Positions 59,946 through 64,000 of a stretch of DNA of 64,000 nucleotides are shown in pieces (position 1 is the stretch's first letter; every line of letters begins with the position of its first letter). A program made the position numbers and the translations under genes. The notes under the pieces are model-generated. The model did no database searches, was not told where the DNA came from, and saw nothing but the letters and a program-made list of their open reading frames with translations. The stretch comes from Propionibacterium australiense (GTDB lineage Bacteria; Actinomycetota; Actinomycetes; Propionibacteriales; Propionibacteriaceae), in NCBI RefSeq assembly GCF_003666605.1, contig NZ_RCIV01000001.1:124001-188000 (forward strand). The letters run 5' to 3'.

Positions 59946-62435
59946 GTATTCCCGGTCCTAAGGACCGGGCTCCATTGAGGCTCGGCCTCGAGTACAACGC
60001 CTCCGAGGAGGCTTGGGCGTATTCCCGGTCCTAAGGACCGGGCTCCATTGAGGCAGAGTGACAGAACTCTCCCCCTCACCAGGGTGCCAAGTATTCCCGG
60101 TCCTAAGGACCGGGCTCCATTGAGGCTCTGCCGAGTTCGCCGGCGCGACGAGCCTTCCGGTGTCCGTATTCCCGGTCCTAAGGACCGGGCTCCATTGAGG
60201 CCTGTCCAAGCAGCTCGGGGTGACCACCGCCGACGTGTATTCCCGGTCCTAAGGACCGGGCTCCATTGAGGCCTCATGCCTGGCCGCACGGCCGGCGCCC
60301 CACCATCCGGTATTCCCAGTCCTAAGGACCGGGCTCCATTGAGGCTTCATCGAAGAATCCCCGGCAGGCGAACGGAGCTGTGTATTCCCGGTCCTAAGGA
60401 CCGGGCTCCATTGAGGCTCAACCACTCTCGGGCGGTCTCCCTCCGGTGAGGGTGGTATTCCCGGTCCTAAGGACCGGGCTCCATTGAGGCCTGACCTCGT
60501 GAAGGAGATTGAAGCACACGATGCGACGTATTCCCGGTCCTAAGGACCGGGCTCCATTGAGGCGCCCGCTACTACCCGCAGCACCCGCTGGAGGGGCTGG
60601 TATTCCCGGTCCTAAGGACCGGGCTCCATTGAGGCACCATAGAGGTTTCGCAGTGTGCCCTGACCTGTGGCGGTATTCCCGGTCCTAAGGACCGGGCTCC
60701 ATTGAGGCTCCAGGTCCGCGATCAAGTCTTCGATCTCGTCTGCGGGTATTCCCGGTCCTAAGGACCGGGCTCCATTGAGGCATGCCGGTGGGCGGCAGGC
60801 CGCGTTCACCGAACAGGTATTCCCGGTCCTAAGGACCGGGCTCCATTGAGGCATTTGGACGCCCACGGTGATGCGGCCCGGGCAGTAGTATTCCCGGTCC
60901 TAAGGACCGGGCTCCATTGAGGCACGAGCTAGGCCGTGAGGCGTCGATCGTGATCGGGAGTATTCCCGGTCCTAAGGACCGGGCTCCATTGAGGCACCGT
61001 CCCCCTACCCCGCAGCATCAGCCCGCTCCGGTATTCCCGGTCCTAAGGACCGGGCTCCATTGAGGCTCATCAACACCGTCTACAACAACGGCATCCGGCG
61101 CGTATTCCCGGTCCTAAGGACCGGGCTCCATTGAGGCATGGTGGTTCCGCTGCCGGTGGCGCCGCCGCTGGCGTATTCCCGGTCCTAAGGACCGGGCTCC
61201 ATTGAGGCTCGACCGCGTAGGAGGCGGACTGTTCGGCGGCCCAGTATTCCCGGTCCTAAGGACCGGGCTCCATTGAGGCATGTGGCGGACGAAGTAATAG
61301 ATGGCCGTCAACCACGTATTCCCGGTCCTAAGGACCGGGCTCCATTGAGGCAGCTCGCTCAACGCGAGGCATTGCCGCTTGTTGAGCGTATTCCCGGTCC
61401 TAAGGACCGGGCTCCATTGAGGCGGGTTACCCAACCGTCTTCTGTGAGGCGCAGGAGAGGTATTCCCGGTCCTAAGGACCGGGCTCCATTGAGGCGTTCA
61501 TTCCTTCGAGCCAGTCGGTGACCAGCCCGGGTATTCCCGGTCCTAAGGACCGGGCTCCATTGAGGCGAGTCACTTGACAGCCTGCTTCTGAGCGGCTAGA
61601 CGTATTCCCGGTCCTAAGGACCGGGCTCCATTGAGGCTTGTAGATCAGGTAGCCGGAGAGCTTACCGGCCCGCTGTATTCCCGGTCCTAAGGACCGGGCT
61701 CCATTGAGGCCCTTCGCTTGTTGTGTCCGCAGGACAATTCGGTGAGTATTCCCGGTCCTAAGGACCGGGCTCCATTGAGGCGTCACGATCATGGGCTGGG
61801 CCAAGTGGGTCGCCCTGGCGTATTCCCGGTCCTAAGGACCGGGCTCCATTGAGGCTGGTCATGGTTGTGCTCCATTACTTGATTACTTGAGTATTCCCGG
61901 TCCTAAGGACCGGGCTCCATTGAGGCAATACCATCCCAGTCGTTCTCATCGGGGATGGTGAGGTATTCCCGGTCCTAAGGACCGGGCTCCATTGAGGCCT
62001 CGATATCGGCAAGGACTCTGTCACATTGCAGGGCGTATTCCCGGTCCTAAGGACCGGGCTCCATTGAGGCTTGGTGCGGCGGTCCCCGTCGATGACCTCG
62101 ATCTCGGTATTCCCGGTCCTAAGGACCGGGCTCCATTGAGGCCACAGCTCGTACGCCTGCGACAGCGGGTCGCCGGGCGTATTCCCGGTCCTAAGGACCG
62201 GGCTCCATTGAGGCGCTTCCTCCTCGTTGTAGCCCATCTGGGTCGCCGTCTGGGTATTCCCGGTCCTAAGGACCGGGCTCCATTGAGGCACGCCATGACG
62301 GAAGACAGGATCACTGTCACCTGCGGCGTATTCCCGGTCCTAAGGACCGGGCTCCATTGAGGCCAGCCGTACGCGTTGCCCTCCTCCGTGTTGATCGTTG
62401 TATTCCCGGTCCTAAGGACCGGGCTCCATTGAGGA
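59946..62435 (+). CRISPR. Type I-G CRISPR array, 35 repeats and 34 spacers
   Basis: The 36-base repeat begins GTATTCCCGGTCC and ends CTCCATTGAGGC. Its middle, CCCGGTCC-TAA-GGACCGGG, is a perfect 8-bp hairpin, and the final ATTGAGGC is the expected crRNA 5' handle (compare ATTGAAA-type ends), which fixes the orientation as that of the cas genes. Repeats start at 59946, 60019, 60091, 60166 and so on to 62400; spacers are 35-39 bases. All repeats are identical except the sixth (60310), with a G-to-A change in the stem, and the last (62400-62435), whose final C is A. Repeat fidelity and intact cas genes suggest an active locus. Spacer targets cannot be identified here. Confidence 0.97.
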
Positions 62436-62448
62436 GGTAGTATGCATG

Positions 62449-62484
62449 GTGCACGATGACCCGACGATCGAGCCCTATTGAGAT
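62449..62484 (+). repeat. Degenerate CRISPR repeat relic 1
   Basis: This relic matches the repeat at 20 of 36 positions, with the end CCCTATTGAGAT. It starts 49 bases after the last good repeat began, not the usual 71-75, so part of a spacer was lost. Confidence 0.45.
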
Positions 62485-62522
62485 TGGGGACGCAAGGTTG
62501 CGGGTGCTGAGAACTCGTGCTA

Positions 62523-62558
62523 GCATCCTCTTTCATAAAGGTGAGGCTCCGTTAAGAT
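62523..62558 (+). repeat. Degenerate CRISPR repeat relic 2
   Basis: This relic matches the repeat at 21 of 36 positions (GGCTCCGTTAAGAT at the end), 74 bases after relic 1. Confidence 0.5.
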
Positions 62559-62593
62559 CCGATTTCCCAGCAGCTGGGACCCGCCCTGCAGCT

Positions 62594-62629
62594 AGATTCC
62601 TGGTCATCAAGATCAGGCTCCATTGAGGT
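62594..62629 (+). repeat. Degenerate CRISPR repeat relic 3
   Basis: This relic matches the repeat at 27 of 36 positions, including the block GGCTCCATTGAGG, 71 bases after relic 2. Confidence 0.75.
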
Positions 62630-62665
62630 ATAGGCAAAGCCCATGATTATGGGTGGAGTATGCTC

Positions 62666-62701
62666 ATTTTCCCGGTCGTAAGGACCGGGCTCCATTGAGG
62701 C
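62666..62701 (+). repeat. Degenerate CRISPR repeat relic 4
   Basis: This relic matches the repeat at 33 of 36 positions, with one change in the stem (GGTCGTAAGGACC), 72 bases after relic 3. It is nearly intact and could still be processed if transcribed. Confidence 0.85.
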
Positions 62702-62759
62702 ATTCAGGGGCAGGTGCGGAACTGGTGGCTGCTCGGGGGTGGTGCCATGGGGTCGTAAC

Positions 62760-62984
62760 AACAGTGCTTGCCGGGGGTGTTGGTGCGGGGCGCCGGGTGT
62801 TGACCGTTGTTGATCGGGCCGCGATCGCAAAGGGGCTCGATGAGGGCTGTTCGTTCCGGGAGATCGCTCGGCGGATCGGTCGGGATGTGTCGGTGGTGTC
62901 ACGGGAAGTGAAACGCAGCAGTGACCAGGGCCGGTACCGGTGCGTGGCCGCGGATACGATGGCCAGGCAGCGGCGCAGACGGTA
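62760..62984 (+). pseudogene. IS30-family transposase fragment (N-terminal part)
   Basis: The frame VLAGGVGAGRRVLTVVDRAA continues into an IS30-type helix-turn-helix (CSFREIARRIGRDVSVVSRE, then VKRSSDQGRYRCVAADTMA). It stops at RQRRRR, where sequence of a different transposase begins in the opposite direction. No DDE domain follows, so this is a dead remnant. The true 5' end of the fragment is unclear. Confidence 0.65.
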
Positions 62985-63203
62985 GAACTTGGTGCGCTGA
63001 CCCTTGGGCAGCCACATGCGGCGGGTCTCGGCCTCGTGCTCCAAACGCACCTCGTCGACCGCATACACCTCACAGCCAGCGCCCAACAGGTCATTGACCT
63101 GGGCCTTCACCACGGCCATTCGCCGGGTGATGGCCTGCTCGTCGCGGTGCTTGTCGAACGGGTCCGGCAGCTTGAAACTCAACCCGCAGAACCGCAGAAG
63201 CAA
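62985..63203 (-). pseudogene. IS630-family-like transposase fragment
   Basis: On the minus strand the frame reads LLRFCGLSFKLPDPFDKHRD, then AVVKAQVNDLL and GCEVYAVDEVRLEHEAETRR, ending KGQRTKFY. This is the part around the first catalytic Asp of IS630-like enzymes (VYAVDE). It is cut at about 62985, against the IS30-like piece. Upstream (63204-63332) no continuation was recognised. It is a truncated relic. Confidence 0.6.
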
Positions 63204-63332
63204 CTGTTACGAAGACTCTGACTCGTACCCCATATCGAACCAGATCTTCACCACGTCACGCAGGACAGGAACATCCCAGAACACTGCCCCAGACACGGCC
63301 AGCGAGACCTGCGGTCGTCCCGGGCACAGTGC

Positions 63333-64000
63333 TCAGGACACGCTGATCGGTGTGACCGGGGAGGTCATGCCCTTGCAGTTGGCCACCACCATCCGCGGTT
63401 CGCCGGTAATGACGACCATGCGGTACCGATCATGGATGCCGACCAGGTCAACGCTGACATCCACGTAGCCATCCTCAACCCGGAAGACCAGTTCGGCGTC
63501 GACAAGAGCCGGCCCGTAGCGACGCAGCAGTTCCCCCTCGACGGCCTGCTCGGCCCTCGTGTCGAGCCCCACAGCCCCGCGGTAGCGATCCCAGATCGGG
63601 TCGATTTCGCGTCCTGTCAGGAGCACCGGAAGATCATCCTCGACCAGGTGGCCCCACATGCGTCCGGACGGGAAATCGAGCGCGGTGGGCGCGAACCGGT
63701 GACCGCCGATGGCGCTGCACCGCCACACCCGTGTCGTCGTGTCCCCGCCCAGCATCTGCCGCGCAGCGCGGTGGAGCCGCACCCCGAGGCGCCCGCAACA
63801 CGAGTCCACCTGTCCGTGCGCGCAGATGAGCAGCTCCCGTACACGACCGACCCGAAAACCGTCCTGGCCCAGTGGCCCGCCGGCGACAGCGCACATCTGG
63901 TCGAGGCCGTCCTCCTCTCCCAAGAAGAATTCCTGCCGCACCCACCGAATGCAGTGCCCCGCGTGTCGTTCCAGGATGATCGCTCTGGGATTCCCCGGAA
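63333..64000 (-). CDS. Sucrase/ferredoxin-like family protein, 5' end outside the window
   Basis: The minus-strand frame is open from the right edge to a TGA at 63333-63335. It carries the pattern LLICAHGQVDSCCGRLGVRL and VWRCSAIGGHRFAPTALDFP, characteristic of the sucrase/ferredoxin-like (SucFer) family, with Cys and His residues that may bind an iron-sulfur cluster. The C-terminal half (DAELVFRVEDGYVDVSVDLV) is less conserved. Frame upstream of the GTG at 63941 (NPRAIILERHAGHCIRWV) also looks coding, so the gene probably starts beyond 64000. The function of the family is poorly known. Confidence 0.72.
   Translation of the reverse strand, partial: PGNPRAIILERHAGHCIRWVRQEFFLGEEDGLDQMCAVAGGPLGQDGFRVGRVRELLICAHGQVDSCCGRLGVRLHRAARQMLGGDTTTRVWRCSAIGGHRFAPTALDFPSGRMWGHLVEDDLPVLLTGREIDPIWDRYRGAVGLDTRAEQAVEGELLRRYGPALVDAELVFRVEDGYVDVSVDLVGIHDRYRMVVITGEPRMVVANCKGMTSPVTPISVS

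Noticed and set aside
59921-62536. Several open frames reading through the CRISPR repeats (repeated residues such as PQWSPVLRTGNT).
   Set aside because: They arise from translating the repeat unit itself and are not genes.

Overview
The window is GC-rich, gene-dense chromosomal DNA of a Gram-positive actinobacterium. The infB, nusA, rimP, proS, ispG, dxr, rlmN, cdsA, frr, pyrH, tsf, rpsB, xerC neighbourhood, the frequent GTG starts and the long Pro/Gly/Arg-rich arm of IF2 all fit. Glycerol uptake genes, an NAD-linked formate dehydrogenase and CstA suggest a fermentative member such as the Propionibacteriaceae; the family is an inference, not something read directly.

Layout. (1) 1-5.9 kb is accessory: the first codons of ychF, a decayed fragment, an ABC exporter, a two-component system and a CPBP membrane protease. 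A 913-bp IS5-like element has truncated both the kinase and the protease. (2) 6.2-12.6 kb, minus strand: pnp, rpsO, ribF, glpK, glpF. (3) 13.2-21.7 kb, plus strand: a NuoE/NuoF/NuoG-like formate dehydrogenase, fdhD, cstA and a YbdD-like gene. (4) 21.9-27.3 kb, minus strand: a membrane protein, truB, rbfA, infB, ylxR. (5) 27.4-30.7 kb, plus strand: a TetR/ABC exporter module inserted between ylxR and nusA. (6) 30.8-46.9 kb, mostly minus strand: rimP-nusA with its own terminator, a lipoprotein, proS, a GNAT protein, ispG, an SF2 helicase with a predicted membrane hairpin, dxr, rlmN, cdsA, frr, pyrH, tsf, rpsB. (7) 47.3-51.0 kb: a two-domain M23 peptidase in the same reading frame as an EndoU-type toxin with one TGA between them, a probable immunity gene, xerC and def. 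(8) 51.5-62.7 kb: a complete type I-G (formerly I-U) CRISPR-Cas locus, csb1-csb2-cas3-cas8-like-cas4/cas1-cas2, with start and stop codons overlapping or one base apart throughout, then a 35-repeat array and four decaying relic repeats. (9) 62.7-64 kb: a scar of IS30-like and IS630-like transposase pieces and a partial sucrase/ferredoxin-like gene.

How the parts work together. GlpF and GlpK bring in and phosphorylate glycerol. The FdsG/FdsB/FdhA-like proteins should pass electrons from formate to NAD+, with FdhD delivering sulfur to the molybdenum or tungsten cofactor. The minus-strand blocks supply translation initiation, ribosome maturation, the MEP isoprenoid pathway, phospholipid precursors and RNA turnover. 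The CRISPR-Cas proteins form one adaptive immune unit: Cas4-Cas1 and Cas2 acquire spacers, Csb2 should process crRNA, Csb1/Csb2/the Cas8-like subunit form the surveillance complex, and Cas3 (helicase first, HD nuclease last) destroys targets. The best candidates for new biology are the M23-TGA-EndoU arrangement with its downstream partner, the membrane-hairpin helicase, and the relic repeat tail of the CRISPR array.
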